The notes: generated from the letters alone by a model not told the origin. DNA of 46,486 nucleotides from Gammaproteobacteria bacterium (GCA_029884455.1 JAOUHU010000020.1:1-46486); one strand, 5' to 3'; counted from the stretch's first letter, positions 24,497-33,025 are shown. Numbers and translations: made by a program.

Positions 24497-25075
24497 GCGC
24501 CGCCAGGTCTTGAACCAGTTCTTGAGTTTGCGGGACCAGCTTGCCTTGTTGGCGTGCGGGAAAGGTTCGTTCGGAACCGGATGGCCCAGGAATGGGCAGA
24601 GGCGTGACCAGCCGTCGTCATTCGGCAGGTCAATGATCAACAGGTCACCGGATCGCGCAGCGAAGTACTGCAGAACTTCGCGGTTGTGGCGTTCGTAGCG
24701 CTCAATATAAATGTCTTCGTTGCCGGCCGGGCAGCCCGCGTTCTCGCCGTAGATCCAGCGTCGCATCGGTGACTCCGTGGTCGCAAAATCCTTAACCATG
24801 CTCTGGATCCAGCTTGCCGTGGGCCGTCGCGTGAGGATGAATTTACTGCCCGGAAAGCGTTGGTCGAGCTCGCGATAGAGTATTGGCCAGGGACTGTCTT
24901 CGAAGGCGTCAAACTCATCGACCATCGCGTAGGCCAGTTCGTGAACCTTGCTGGCGATATCAGGGTCCCTGGTGCCGAAGGAGCCTTTCACGCGATAGCC
25001 GAGCTTTTGCAATGCCACCTGAAGACTGGTGGTGCCCGTCTTGTGAAAACCGATGCAAAAAATCTTGGCAGGCAT
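24485..25075 (-). CDS. Sulfotransferase-family protein
   Basis: A second sulfotransferase-fold protein, 196 aa, of a different subgroup: IFCIGFHKTGTTSLQVALQKLGY is the P-loop-like PAPS site (here spanning two motifs, FHKTGTTSL and the helix after it), followed by SKFILTRRPTASWIQS as the 3'-phosphate region with Arg and Ser. The shorter length matches the sulfotransferase family often labelled Sulfotransfer_4. The acceptor is unknown. It faces the sulfotransferase at 23717 with a 12-bp tail overlap. The DgkA gene lies 9 bp upstream on the same strand, so the two may be co-transcribed. Confidence 0.8.
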   Translation of the reverse strand: MPAKIFCIGFHKTGTTSLQVALQKLGYRVKGSFGTRDPDIASKVHELAYAMVDEFDAFEDSPWPILYRELDQRFPGSKFILTRRPTASWIQSMVKDFATTESPMRRWIYGENAGCPAGNEDIYIERYERHNREVLQYFAARSGDLLIIDLPNDDGWSRLCPFLGHPVPNEPFPHANKASWSRKLKNWFKTWRRSAP

Positions 25076-25084
25076 CGCAAGGCC

Positions 25085-25468
25085 TTACGGGCCGGCGCCA
25101 AGGAACCGGTCTGCAGCGATCAGCGCCCAGACGACTGCCACCAGCACCAGGCTCGTGAGCACCGCCGCGGACCCGAGGTCCTTGGCACGGCCAGACAATT
25201 CATTTTGTTCGTTGCCATGCCGGTCGATGGCGGCTTCAATCGCGGAATTCAGTAACTCCACAATCAGCACGATCATAAGGCAGCCGATCAGTACCGCGCG
25301 TTCGAGTGCGGTTTGCCCGAGCCAGATGGCCAGCGGCGCAAGCACCACGACCAGCGCCAGCTCCTGTCGAAAGGCCGCCTCGTTTTTCCAGGCGGCGGAG
25401 TAACCCTGCCATGAAAACAAGGTCGCGTTAAACAGCCGTTTAAAGCCGGTGTTACCTGGTTTGCCCAC
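25085..25468 (-). CDS. dgkA: Diacylglycerol kinase
   Basis: Small integral membrane kinase (127 aa with this start) that phosphorylates diacylglycerol for phospholipid recycling. Typical features: FNATLFSWQGYSAAWKNEAAFRQE amphipathic N-terminal part (two adjoining motifs), three membrane helices, and the catalytic signature ELLNSAIEAAIDRHGNEQ followed by KDLGSAAV. The start is uncertain: GTG 25468 gives the family-like VGKPGNTGFKRL N terminus, while TTG 25483 or ATG 25561 would add residues without family likeness. It begins in the gap shared with the divergent Rieske oxygenase gene. Confidence 0.88.
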   Translation of the reverse strand: MGKPGNTGFKRLFNATLFSWQGYSAAWKNEAAFRQELALVVVLAPLAIWLGQTALERAVLIGCLMIVLIVELLNSAIEAAIDRHGNEQNELSGRAKDLGSAAVLTSLVLVAVVWALIAADRFLGAGP

Positions 25469-25586
25469 AACAGGCTCCGTCAATTGCCGCGCGGCTAGTG
25501 TAACCCAGTTGCCTGGGCCGGCAATGGCGCCGCTGATCGGCGGCAATGATTTTGCTAGCATGCAAGATCCACCGGCGAGATCATTC

Positions 25587-26729
25587 ATGCGTACCCTGAC
25601 AGAGGTCAAAAAGACGTTGCCGGCAAGTTGGTATTACGAGCCGCAACAATATGAGCGCGAACTGGATGCGATCTGGTACCGCGACTGGATTTGCGTCGGC
25701 CGGCTGGAGTCGCTGGCTCGCGATGGCGCCTGGTTTGTTACCACGATTGGCAAGCAGAAGATCATCGTGACGCGCGTGAGCGACGATCGCATCGTCGCTT
25801 TTCACAATACCTGCCGCCACCGCGGTTCGGAACTCTGCCGCGACGATGCCGGGCAATTTCGTAACGGCCGCATTATCTGCCCGTATCACGCCTGGACCTA
25901 TTCGCTGCAAGGCGAGCTGATCGCAACGCCGCGACGACTCGAGACGGATGATTTCGAGCTGCAGGACTATGCGCTGTACCCGGTGCATGCGGACAGCTGG
26001 GGCGGATTCATATTTCTGAACCTGTCCGCAACACCGGCAACCGGGCTGAAATCGTATCTTGCGGAAGAGGCCGAGAACCTGAAAAGCTGGCCATTGGTGA
26101 ACATGCGCAGTGTGCGCCAGGAAAAAATGACGGTCGCGTGCAACTGGAAAATTTTCTGGGAGAACTACAGCGAGTGTTACCACTGCCCGAAGATTCACCC
26201 GGAATTATGCAGGGTCATGCCGGTGTACAGGCAGGGGGTATTCGATCCGGTTGACCTGCCAGGCTGGCAGCCGCAATTCGAGGGCGATACCGGTGTTGGT
26301 CGGGTGGGCGACGGTGTCAGGACCTGGACCCGTGATGGCCAGACATCGCTGCCGGTTATCAAAGGGCTCAGTGATGCGGAAATTGCCGCCGGCGTCGTGT
26401 TTACATCCATCACCGGCAGCATGTACGTCGTCGCCCATCCGGACTACGTGCGCAGCGTGCGCATCGTGCCGACCGGCCCGGAAAGCATCGAGCTGGTGGT
26501 CGACTGGTTGTTACCCGCAGGCACCGAGATTGGCGCGTCCGATCTCGAACGGATTTGTGAACTGGCAAGACTGGTTATCGAGCAGGATGGTGACGTCTGC
26601 GAACGAAACCAGCGCGGCCTGCGCAGCCGGGCACACGCGGACGGCGTGCTGGTGCCGCAGGAATACGAGTTGTGGCGTTTTCACGAGCATATCCGCGCGA
26701 AGCTTGCAGAACTGGCCGAGTTACGGTGA
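25587..26729 (+). CDS. Rieske non-haem iron oxygenase, alpha subunit
   Basis: Ring-hydroxylating or demethylating oxygenase of 380 aa. The Rieske [2Fe-2S] ligands are C76, H78, C98 and H101 (CRHRGSEL and CPYHAW). The mononuclear iron site is seen in NWKIFWENYSECYHCPKIHPEL (two His) with a distant Asp, probably in IEQDGDVCERNQRGL. The sequence resembles the subgroup containing glycine betaine demethylase GbcA and choline/carnitine-type monooxygenases, which remove methyl or trimethylamine groups; this is from memory of the family. ATG 25587 has a ggcgaga ribosome site. No ferredoxin or reductase partner is seen nearby, so electron donors must come from elsewhere. Confidence 0.85.
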   Translation: MRTLTEVKKTLPASWYYEPQQYERELDAIWYRDWICVGRLESLARDGAWFVTTIGKQKIIVTRVSDDRIVAFHNTCRHRGSELCRDDAGQFRNGRIICPYHAWTYSLQGELIATPRRLETDDFELQDYALYPVHADSWGGFIFLNLSATPATGLKSYLAEEAENLKSWPLVNMRSVRQEKMTVACNWKIFWENYSECYHCPKIHPELCRVMPVYRQGVFDPVDLPGWQPQFEGDTGVGRVGDGVRTWTRDGQTSLPVIKGLSDAEIAAGVVFTSITGSMYVVAHPDYVRSVRIVPTGPESIELVVDWLLPAGTEIGASDLERICELARLVIEQDGDVCERNQRGLRSRAHADGVLVPQEYELWRFHEHIRAKLAELAELR

Positions 26730-26836
26730 GCAACTGAACCCCATGTACATCCAGCCGCACTTTGCCGAAACCCGCGTGCCTGTCCTGCACGCGCTGCTTC
26801 ATGCGCAATGGCGGACCTGATTCCCGGAGCGAAAAC

Positions 26837-28525
26837 ATGAAATTCCTTGCGAAGACTTTATTTCTGATCGCGTTCACGGGTGCGCTGCCGGCTGCAGCAG
26901 AGGAAGTCGATCTCGATATGGTCGCGCGCATCAAGGACCAGGCTTTTAATCATTCGCAGGTAATGCACTACATGCACTACCTCGCCGACGAAAACGGCGC
27001 GCGCCTCGCGGCATCCCCGGATTACCAGCGCGCTGCGCGCTGGGCTGTTGAGGAACTGCAAAAATCCGGCATTGCCAACGCGCAACTCGAACAGGCCGGC
27101 GTATTCGGCCGCAGCTGGGCCTGGTCGCGAGTGGCGGTACAGATGCTGGAGCCGGAAGTGACGACATTGAATGGCGTGCCGCTGGCCTGGAGCGCGGGAA
27201 CCGATGGTGTGGTTACCGCAGCTGTTGTCTACGCGCCGCTCTGGGAAGATCCAAATGACCCGGGGATTTACGACCTCGTCAGGCTCGCGCAACAGATCGA
27301 AGCCTACAAAGCGCGCCACAGCGGCAAGCTCGCCGGCAAAATTGTGCTGTTGACTGGCAAGCGCCCGTTTGTATTGCCGTCAGAACCCGAGATCCAGCGC
27401 TGGAGTGATGCAGACCTCAAGGATATGGAATCGCCGCGCGCGCCGCCGGATTACGACCCGCGTGCGTGGCCGTTATTGCGCGAGCCGGCCGACCAGGCAG
27501 AGCGATGGATTTCGTATGAGTTCATACCGGTAGAAATCGAGCACGATTTTTCGGAACGAGAGACCAGGCTACTGGACCGGCTGATCCGATTCCTGAAAGA
27601 GGAGCAGGTCGCCGCCGTATTGATGACCAATACGGAAGGCAACGGCGGCGTGATATTCGCTGAAAATTTTGGATCGCATAAAACGTCAGCGCCGGTGCCG
27701 CCACCGGCCGTGCAACTCATGCCTGAGCACTACAACCGCCTCGTGCGCCTTACCGAGCACGGCGTGCCGGTTGTTGTCAGTGTGGATGTGGATGCGGAAT
27801 TTCCGGAACATGAAGCGGAGCTCATGAACGTGATCGCCGAGTTGCCCGGTAACCGCAAGAGTAACGAGATCGTGATGATGGGGGCGCACCTCGATTCCTG
27901 GCATACCGGAACGGGTGCAACCGACAACGCAACGGGTTGTGCCGTGGTGCTGGAGGCGATGCGTATCCTGCGAGCGCTCGACGTGAAGCTGGACCGAACT
28001 GTGCGGCTGGGGCTCTGGGATGCGGAGGAACATGGGCACTATGGCTCGCGCGCCTACGTAAGCCGTTACCTCGGCGATCCGGTCAGCATGCAGCTAAGAC
28101 CCGCACACGATTCCTTCTCTGCCTACTTCAATATCGATACGGGCTCGGGCAAGACGCGCGGCATCCTGACGCAGCGAATCCCGGGCGCACTGGCAATATT
28201 CGAAAGCCTGGTGAAACCGTTCGCCGAGCATGGCGTCACGACGGTGGTGCCGCGCAAGGATTTTCAGACGGATCACGAATCGTTCGACGCCGTCGGCCTG
28301 CCGTCATTTGACTTGCTGCAGGATCAACTTGATTACTGGTCGCACACGCATCATTCCAACGTCGATACCGTCGACCACGTGGTGCCGGAGGACTTGCAGG
28401 TGTCTGCGGCGTTTCTCGCAACACTGGTCTACCATGCGGCGATGCGCGATGAGATGATGCCGCGCGATGCGCTGCCGCTGCCGTTACCGCCACAGAGACC
28501 CTTGCCGGCAATCTTGCGTGATTGA
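26837..28525 (+). CDS. Secreted M28-family metallopeptidase
   Basis: Exported zinc aminopeptidase/carboxypeptidase-like enzyme, 562 aa. An N-terminal signal peptide (KFLAKTLFLIAFTGALPAAA) is followed by a propeptide-like region, a PA-type insert (about 110-330) and the M28 catalytic domain. Dimetal site motifs: GAHLDSWHTGTGATDN, WDAEEHGHYGSRAY (catalytic Glu pair), NIDTGSG, and a final His in YWSHTHHSNVDT. ATG 26837 has a cggagc ribosome site and starts the signal peptide; the longer frame from 26762 would give a non-signal N terminus. It follows the Rieske gene by about 107 bp and may be a separate unit. Substrate peptides unknown. Confidence 0.9.
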   Translation: MKFLAKTLFLIAFTGALPAAAEEVDLDMVARIKDQAFNHSQVMHYMHYLADENGARLAASPDYQRAARWAVEELQKSGIANAQLEQAGVFGRSWAWSRVAVQMLEPEVTTLNGVPLAWSAGTDGVVTAAVVYAPLWEDPNDPGIYDLVRLAQQIEAYKARHSGKLAGKIVLLTGKRPFVLPSEPEIQRWSDADLKDMESPRAPPDYDPRAWPLLREPADQAERWISYEFIPVEIEHDFSERETRLLDRLIRFLKEEQVAAVLMTNTEGNGGVIFAENFGSHKTSAPVPPPAVQLMPEHYNRLVRLTEHGVPVVVSVDVDAEFPEHEAELMNVIAELPGNRKSNEIVMMGAHLDSWHTGTGATDNATGCAVVLEAMRILRALDVKLDRTVRLGLWDAEEHGHYGSRAYVSRYLGDPVSMQLRPAHDSFSAYFNIDTGSGKTRGILTQRIPGALAIFESLVKPFAEHGVTTVVPRKDFQTDHESFDAVGLPSFDLLQDQLDYWSHTHHSNVDTVDHVVPEDLQVSAAFLATLVYHAAMRDEMMPRDALPLPLPPQRPLPAILRD

Positions 28526-28540
28526 GACAGGCCAGCCGCA

Positions 28541-29296
28541 TCACCAGGTATAGCTGAAGGTAATCTGGAACCCATCGAGGTCGCGATCCACTTTCCCCGG
28601 CGACCTCCCCTGATGCAGACCGCTTTGCAGCCGCACGGAAAAAATCGGTCGTAAGCCGACGGTCAATTGCGAACTCTGTGCCTCGTCGAGGCCGAGCAAA
28701 CGGTCCACGCTCCGGTTCAACGCGCCCAGCGGGTCCGTCAGCCCCATTTTCATCTTGTCAGAAAACGACAAGGGTTCCGTTTGGCTGCGAATACGATCCC
28801 TGGCTTTCTCGAAATAGATACCGACGGCGGTCCCGGCAACCGGTGTCACAATAACGTCCTGGATCGAAGGTTGTTCAAGAAAGGACTCGATGCCGAATTC
28901 GTATATGGTTGAATACAGAACTGCTACCCAGAAGGAATCTTTGCGGCTGAAGCCGCGTTCGCGCCCGCGAATGTAATAGCCAGCACCCCAGTACGGGTGC
29001 AACAAATAATTAACCGCCCAGTGATCCTCGTCCCAAACGACATCCGTCACGTTATCGCGCCACTGATCGAAGCCGAGGTTGTCTTTTTCTTCTTCGCTCC
29101 AGTTGGAGAACTCGAATGGCGCGTGATAGATGATTGCGGTCGCGACAACCTGCCAGCCAACCAGGTAGTAGAGATCACGTCGCATACCCTGCCAGTCGCG
29201 AGTGTCGGCCGACAGTTCCTGCTCGGCTGGGCACTTGGCGGCGCCAAGCAGTGCCGTTACCGAGATGCCCGCCAGCAGCGACTTCCTCAAGGCCAT
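28541..29296 (-). CDS. DUF3943-like exported protein
   Basis: Unnamed 251-aa exported protein resembling the DUF3943 family. After a signal peptide (LRKSLLAGISVTALLGAAKC) it has the family landmarks WAVNYLLHPYWGAGYYIRGR, IYEFGIESFLEQPSIQDVIVTP and AVGIYFEK. The repeated aromatic, amphipathic segments and the C-terminal FQITFSYTW, which ends with an aromatic residue, suggest an outer-membrane association. ATG 29296 begins the signal peptide. It converges with the M28 peptidase gene, 15 bp apart. No molecular function is known for the family. Confidence 0.75.
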   Translation of the reverse strand: MALRKSLLAGISVTALLGAAKCPAEQELSADTRDWQGMRRDLYYLVGWQVVATAIIYHAPFEFSNWSEEEKDNLGFDQWRDNVTDVVWDEDHWAVNYLLHPYWGAGYYIRGRERGFSRKDSFWVAVLYSTIYEFGIESFLEQPSIQDVIVTPVAGTAVGIYFEKARDRIRSQTEPLSFSDKMKMGLTDPLGALNRSVDRLLGLDEAQSSQLTVGLRPIFSVRLQSGLHQGRSPGKVDRDLDGFQITFSYTW

Positions 29297-29371
29297 GCCC
29301 GAATTTTGCTGTGAGTTGCGATGAAAAGATAGCACCGTCCCGAAGGTGGCAACCCGGTTTCACATTAGCGA

Positions 29372-30208
29372 TTAATGATGGGTGCCATCCTGGTTGTCGG
29401 TCCACTGGTCAATCGTCGGGTCGTATTGGCTCAAACCATAGGCGCCATCGACGTAAATCATGTCATCGACGGTGACGGCATAGGCGCCGGCTATCGGCGT
29501 CGACATCGGCGCGACAGCAGTCCAGGTATCGGTGCCTGTGTCATACGCGAACACAGAGTTTTGTGCGAAACCGTAGGCCATTCCGCCAAACACGTAGATG
29601 ATGCCATTATGCGCGGCGGCTGCGGCGAGTTCGCGGCCTTCGGGCATCGGCGCCCGCGTTTCCGTCCGCTGCGTGGCCGGGTCGTATTGCAATAACGAAT
29701 CGCGGACCAGGCCGTCTTCGTCCAGGCCGCCCGCGAAATATAAAAAGCCATTCAGCGCGACCGTCGCATAGCCCGACTTGCCGGCCACCGGTGCAGCTGC
29801 GATGACCTCGAACAGTGCATCCGCCCATTTGGAATTGACGATGCATTCGTCAACAGCCCGGACCCGCACGGTATACATTCCCGGCGTCGCCGTACTTATT
29901 GGCATCGCAAAACCGAAGTCGCCGGAGTTTTTCAGTGTCTTTCGAAAATCGCCGTAGACTGTCTTCAAACCGGTGACATCCTCGATGCGGTACTCAAATG
30001 CGATTATCTTTGCATCGTCGCGCGTTCTGTAATGCAGCGTCACGTTGCCAAGGATGGTGCCGCCACCTTCGCCGACCAGCGCCGAGTTTGGTGCCAGCGC
30101 AAGATTCGAGACGATCGGACCGTCGCTGTAACAATACGTGCTGCCGGAGTAGTCACTGTCACTACAAGCGGACAAGGTCAGTACGATTGCCAATATCAGG
30201 ATACGCAT
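29372..30208 (-). CDS. Kelch-repeat lipoprotein
   Basis: Lipoprotein of 278 aa with lipobox LSAC in RILILAIVLTLSACSDSD. The first half is an Ig-like domain (VRAVDEC and TVRV strands), and the second half has at least three kelch-type blades: YATVALNGFLYFAGGLDEDG, AAHNGIIYVFGGMAYG and AVTVDDMIYVDGAYG, each with the double Gly or aromatic pattern. Five or more blades are needed to close a propeller, so the protein may be short or oligomeric. ATG 30208 is selected for the signal peptide; the longer frame upstream lies in the divergent promoter region. Function unknown; a surface protein-protein contact role is likely. Confidence 0.78.
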   Translation of the reverse strand: MRILILAIVLTLSACSDSDYSGSTYCYSDGPIVSNLALAPNSALVGEGGGTILGNVTLHYRTRDDAKIIAFEYRIEDVTGLKTVYGDFRKTLKNSGDFGFAMPISTATPGMYTVRVRAVDECIVNSKWADALFEVIAAAPVAGKSGYATVALNGFLYFAGGLDEDGLVRDSLLQYDPATQRTETRAPMPEGRELAAAAAHNGIIYVFGGMAYGFAQNSVFAYDTGTDTWTAVAPMSTPIAGAYAVTVDDMIYVDGAYGLSQYDPTIDQWTDNQDGTHH

Positions 30209-30232
30209 AGTCGTGTACTCGTGAGCCGGGGA

Positions 30233-30258
30233 CCGGGTTCGATGATCGAACTGCCCGG
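30233..30258. promoter_or_regulatory. Palindrome between the kelch lipoprotein and GGT genes
   Basis: A perfect 7-bp inverted repeat GTTCGAT-G-ATCGAAC (30237-30251), nested in an outer CCGG/CCGG pair, midway in the 93-bp divergent gap. It could be a shared operator or a stable hairpin; no run of T follows it. Confidence 0.35.
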
Positions 30259-30301
30259 ACCAGCCTGCCTGATTACAGAATGATCGTTTCCTGAGGATCG
30301 G

Positions 30302-32023
30302 GTGCAATCGCGGGAAACACCTACTGCCCTTGACTATGCCCGGATGCCAATCCATGTTGCAGTTGTGAAAAACAACGTACCGGGATTTGACCGGCCGGTA
30401 GGTCGGCCGCATGCGTCGCGCTCGGAAGTCATCGCGACGCACGGCATGGCGGCGACCAGCCAGCCACTCGCAACGCAGGTCGCGCTCGATATCCTGAAAT
30501 CGGGCGGCAGTGCCGTGGACGCGGCCATTGCCGCAAATGCCATCCTCGGCCTGGTGGAGCCAACCGGCTGCGGCATTGGTGGCGACCTGTTTGCCATCGT
30601 CTGGGACGCCAGCGCCGGCGAACTTGCGGGACTGAATGCCTCCGGCCGCTCACCCCGGTCCCTGACGCTGCAACATTTTCGCGAGCTCGGCATCGAGAGC
30701 ATTCCCTATCTTGGTCCACTGCCTGTGAGCGTGCCCGGCGCGGTGAACGGCTGGTTCGAACTGCACCGGCGCTACGGCCGCCTGCCGATGGCGGACCTGC
30801 TGGCAGCGGCGATTGCCTACGCGGAGCAGGGAGTGCCGATTTCTGAATTCATCGCCAGTCTCTGGCAGGAGAATATCGCGCTGCGTCTCGACTATCCGGG
30901 TAACAGGGAGCTTTACATGCCCGGTGGCGCGGCGCCGAAAAAGGGCGACCTCTTCAGGAACCCGAATCTCGCCAACACCTATCGCCAGATCGCGAAGGGT
31001 GGTCGCGACGTGTTCTACAAGGGTGAGATCGCCCGGAAAATCGATGCCTACATGGCCCGGCAGGGCGGGTTCCTCTCCGCCGGCGACCTCGCCGCACATA
31101 CTTCGGAATGGGTAAGGCCGGTGTCGACCAACTACCGTGGCTACGATGTGTATGAATTACCGCCAAACGGGCAAGGTGTGGTCGCGCTGCAGATGCTGAA
31201 TATTCTCGAAGGTTTTGATCTTCGCAGCATGGGTTTCGGCAGCGTGCAGTACCTGCACACGCTCATCGAGGCGAAGAAGCTTGCCTATGAAGATCGCGCA
31301 CGATTTTATGCGGATCCGGATTTTTACGATGCGCCGATTGCGCGGCTGCTGTCGAAAGACTACGCCGCAAATCGTCGTGCGCTGATGTCTGCGAGCAAAG
31401 CGGCGGCATCCTACCCCGCCGGTGACGCCGTGCTGGAAAGTGGTGACACGATATACCTGACCGTTGCCGACAGCGACGGCAACATGGTGTCGTTGATCCA
31501 ATCCAACTATGGTGACCTCGGATCCGGCATGACGCCGGCCGAGCTTGGCTTCCAGCTGCAAAATCGCGGCCAGTTGTTCAGCCTCAAGGAAGGACACGCG
31601 AACGTTTACGCGCCCGGCAAGCGGCCGTTTCACACCATCATCCCGGCCTTCGTCATGAAAGACGGCAAACCGTGGATGAGCTTTGGCGTCATGGGCGGTG
31701 CGATGCAGCCGCAAGGCCATGTGCAGATACTCGTTAACATGATCGACTTTGACATGAACCTGCAGGAGGCCGGCGATGCGGCGCGCATGCGCCACACGGG
31801 CTCCTCGCAGCCGACCGACGAGGTCATGAGTGACGGTGGTACCGTGTATCTCGAGAGCAGCCTGGGTGCGGACGCTGGCGCGGCTCTGGCAGCAATGGGG
31901 CATCGCATCGGCACCGGTCGCATCAGCTACGGCGGTTACCAGGCGATACTGTGGAATGCAGCGCAGGGCGTTTACTATGGCGCCTCCGAATCACGCAAGG
32001 ACGGCCAGGCGGCCGGATACTGA
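30302..32023 (+). CDS. Gamma-glutamyltransferase-family Ntn hydrolase
   Basis: Self-cleaving N-terminal-nucleophile enzyme, 573 aa, in the gamma-glutamyltranspeptidase superfamily. The N-terminal half has HGMAATSQPLATQVALDILKSGG-type features (ATHGMAATSQPLATQ) and GCGIGGDLFAIVWD. The cleavage site and catalytic Thr are in ESGDTIYLTVADSDGNMVS; the canonical second Thr-His after the nucleophile is replaced by Ile-Tyr, as in a subgroup of GGT-like hydrolases, so true transpeptidation is less certain. C-terminal HTIIPAFVMKDGKPWMSFGVMGG is present. No signal peptide. GTG 30302 is used because a GAGG sits 5 bp before it; ATG 30344 is the alternative. It could act on glutathione or other gamma-glutamyl or amide substrates. 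Confidence 0.85.
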   Translation: MQSRETPTALDYARMPIHVAVVKNNVPGFDRPVGRPHASRSEVIATHGMAATSQPLATQVALDILKSGGSAVDAAIAANAILGLVEPTGCGIGGDLFAIVWDASAGELAGLNASGRSPRSLTLQHFRELGIESIPYLGPLPVSVPGAVNGWFELHRRYGRLPMADLLAAAIAYAEQGVPISEFIASLWQENIALRLDYPGNRELYMPGGAAPKKGDLFRNPNLANTYRQIAKGGRDVFYKGEIARKIDAYMARQGGFLSAGDLAAHTSEWVRPVSTNYRGYDVYELPPNGQGVVALQMLNILEGFDLRSMGFGSVQYLHTLIEAKKLAYEDRARFYADPDFYDAPIARLLSKDYAANRRALMSASKAAASYPAGDAVLESGDTIYLTVADSDGNMVSLIQSNYGDLGSGMTPAELGFQLQNRGQLFSLKEGHANVYAPGKRPFHTIIPAFVMKDGKPWMSFGVMGGAMQPQGHVQILVNMIDFDMNLQEAGDAARMRHTGSSQPTDEVMSDGGTVYLESSLGADAGAALAAMGHRIGTGRISYGGYQAILWNAAQGVYYGASESRKDGQAAGY

Positions 32024-32048
32024 GAAACTGACCCTGGGGGAACAAAAG

Positions 32049-32111
32049 ATGCAGCAATCAATTTCGCGCCGCGCGGCGATCGGTGGTCGCAAGCATGCCG
32101 CGCATACTTGA
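32049..32111 (+). other. Small ORF with Tat-like start, overlaps the PanB-like gene
   Basis: ATG 32049 has the best ribosome site in this gap (gggggaa, 32036-32042) and encodes 20 residues, MQQSISRRAAIGG and a short tail. SRRAAIGG looks like the beginning of a twin-arginine signal peptide, but no hydrophobic core follows because the frame ends inside the PanB-like gene. It is either a translated leader for the next gene or the remains of a Tat-exported gene. Confidence 0.35.
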
Positions 32112-32922
32112 TTACAACGGGCGCGATGTCGATCGCAGCGTTACGGTCGCGTCGATCGTCGCGCAGCGCAACGCGCCGCAGCCACTTAGCCAGGTGACTG
32201 CGGGCACCGCGGAAGAAGCCGCGGCGGCCGAAGCCGCCGGCATCGAGATGGTGGTCTGCCTGTCGGATAACGTTGCCGCGGTGCGCGAAGGCTCGTCACG
32301 TCTGTTCGTCACGGCGGCAATCGACTTTTCGGGAGCGGTCAGTGACGACGACCTGCTGGGCACCGCCTATACTGCGCTGCAAAGCGGCGCCGATGCGGTG
32401 ATTACCGCACGCCGCTTCGCCAGCATCCGCCGTATCGCCGACGAGGACATACCCGTCATGGGTCATCTCGGCTTCGTGCCGAAGAAATCCACGCTGTATG
32501 GCGGTGTGCGAGCCGTCGGCAAAACAGCCGCGGAAGCGACCGCGCTCTGGGACCAGTTTCGGCGACTCGAAGATGCCGGTGCGTTTGCGGTTGAATGCGA
32601 ACTCATTCCGGCACGGGTGATGCGCGAGATTCGGCAGCGCACGCGGCTGGTCACGATCTCGCTCGGTTCAGGCCGCGACGCCGACGTGATCTTCCTGTTC
32701 ACGTCCGACATCTGTGGGGAGAGCGCGCGCCAGCCGCGGCACGCAAAAGCCTACGGCGACCTCGCAGCGTTGCGTGCCCGGGCGCAGGCGGAGCGCATCG
32801 AAGCGCTGGCCGCGTTTCGTGCCGAGGTGCTGGGCGGTCATTATCCGGCCGACGAACATGTTGCGGCCATCGAGGATGAAGAACTGGCTGCTTTTGTCGC
32901 CCGGCTTCGCCGGCAGGACTAA
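32095..32922 (+). CDS. Ketopantoate hydroxymethyltransferase-like (PanB-related) protein
   Basis: A TIM-barrel protein of 275 aa distantly related to PanB, which makes ketopantoate for coenzyme A synthesis. Seen: a GHLGFVPKKSTLYGGVRAVGKT block that matches the PanB GHxGLxPQ-GGxxxQGKT region, and LEDAGAFAVECELIP like PanB EAGAFAIVLEcVP. The usual PanB IGIGAG motif is replaced by ISLGSG, and the metal-binding Asp regions near the N terminus are unclear, so PanB activity is doubtful. ATG 32095 is used; it has a weak ribosome site and lies inside the 32049 leader ORF. It follows the GGT gene by 71 bp. No panC or other CoA gene is near. Confidence 0.65.
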   Translation: MPRILDYNGRDVDRSVTVASIVAQRNAPQPLSQVTAGTAEEAAAAEAAGIEMVVCLSDNVAAVREGSSRLFVTAAIDFSGAVSDDDLLGTAYTALQSGADAVITARRFASIRRIADEDIPVMGHLGFVPKKSTLYGGVRAVGKTAAEATALWDQFRRLEDAGAFAVECELIPARVMREIRQRTRLVTISLGSGRDADVIFLFTSDICGESARQPRHAKAYGDLAALRARAQAERIEALAAFRAEVLGGHYPADEHVAAIEDEELAAFVARLRRQD

Positions 32923-32924
32923 GG

Positions 32925-32992
32925 CGCGTCGACCGCCTGACAGGAAGACCCTTGTCGTGATCCGGTAACCGGTACTGCCAGCCGGCCAACAT
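32925..32992 (-). pseudogene. Relic of the 3' end of a DUF4340-type gene
   Basis: Bases 32943-32988 align without gaps to 34045-34090 of the DUF4340 gene (39 of 46 identical by hand count). Translated on the minus strand it reads LAGWQYRLPDHDKGLPVRR against LAGWQYQLPDYKKDLLVRR in the intact protein. It lies just downstream of the cytochrome c gene that follows the intact copy, so a tandem duplication of this operon part followed by deletion is a simple explanation. It occupies most of the gap between the convergent PanB-like and cytochrome genes. Confidence 0.75.
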
Positions 32993-33025
32993 GCTGCTTG
33001 CCCTGGCCTGGTGCTCGACTGGCTG

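Noticed and set aside
25510-25560. GCCGC/GCGGC hairpin followed by TTTT as a terminator
   Set aside because: It lies upstream of the Rieske gene in a divergent gap, the T-run is separated from the stem, and no plus-strand transcript would end there.
30233-30258. tRNA T-arm-like GGTTCGA sequence
   Set aside because: No acceptor, D or anticodon stems around it; it is an inverted repeat only.
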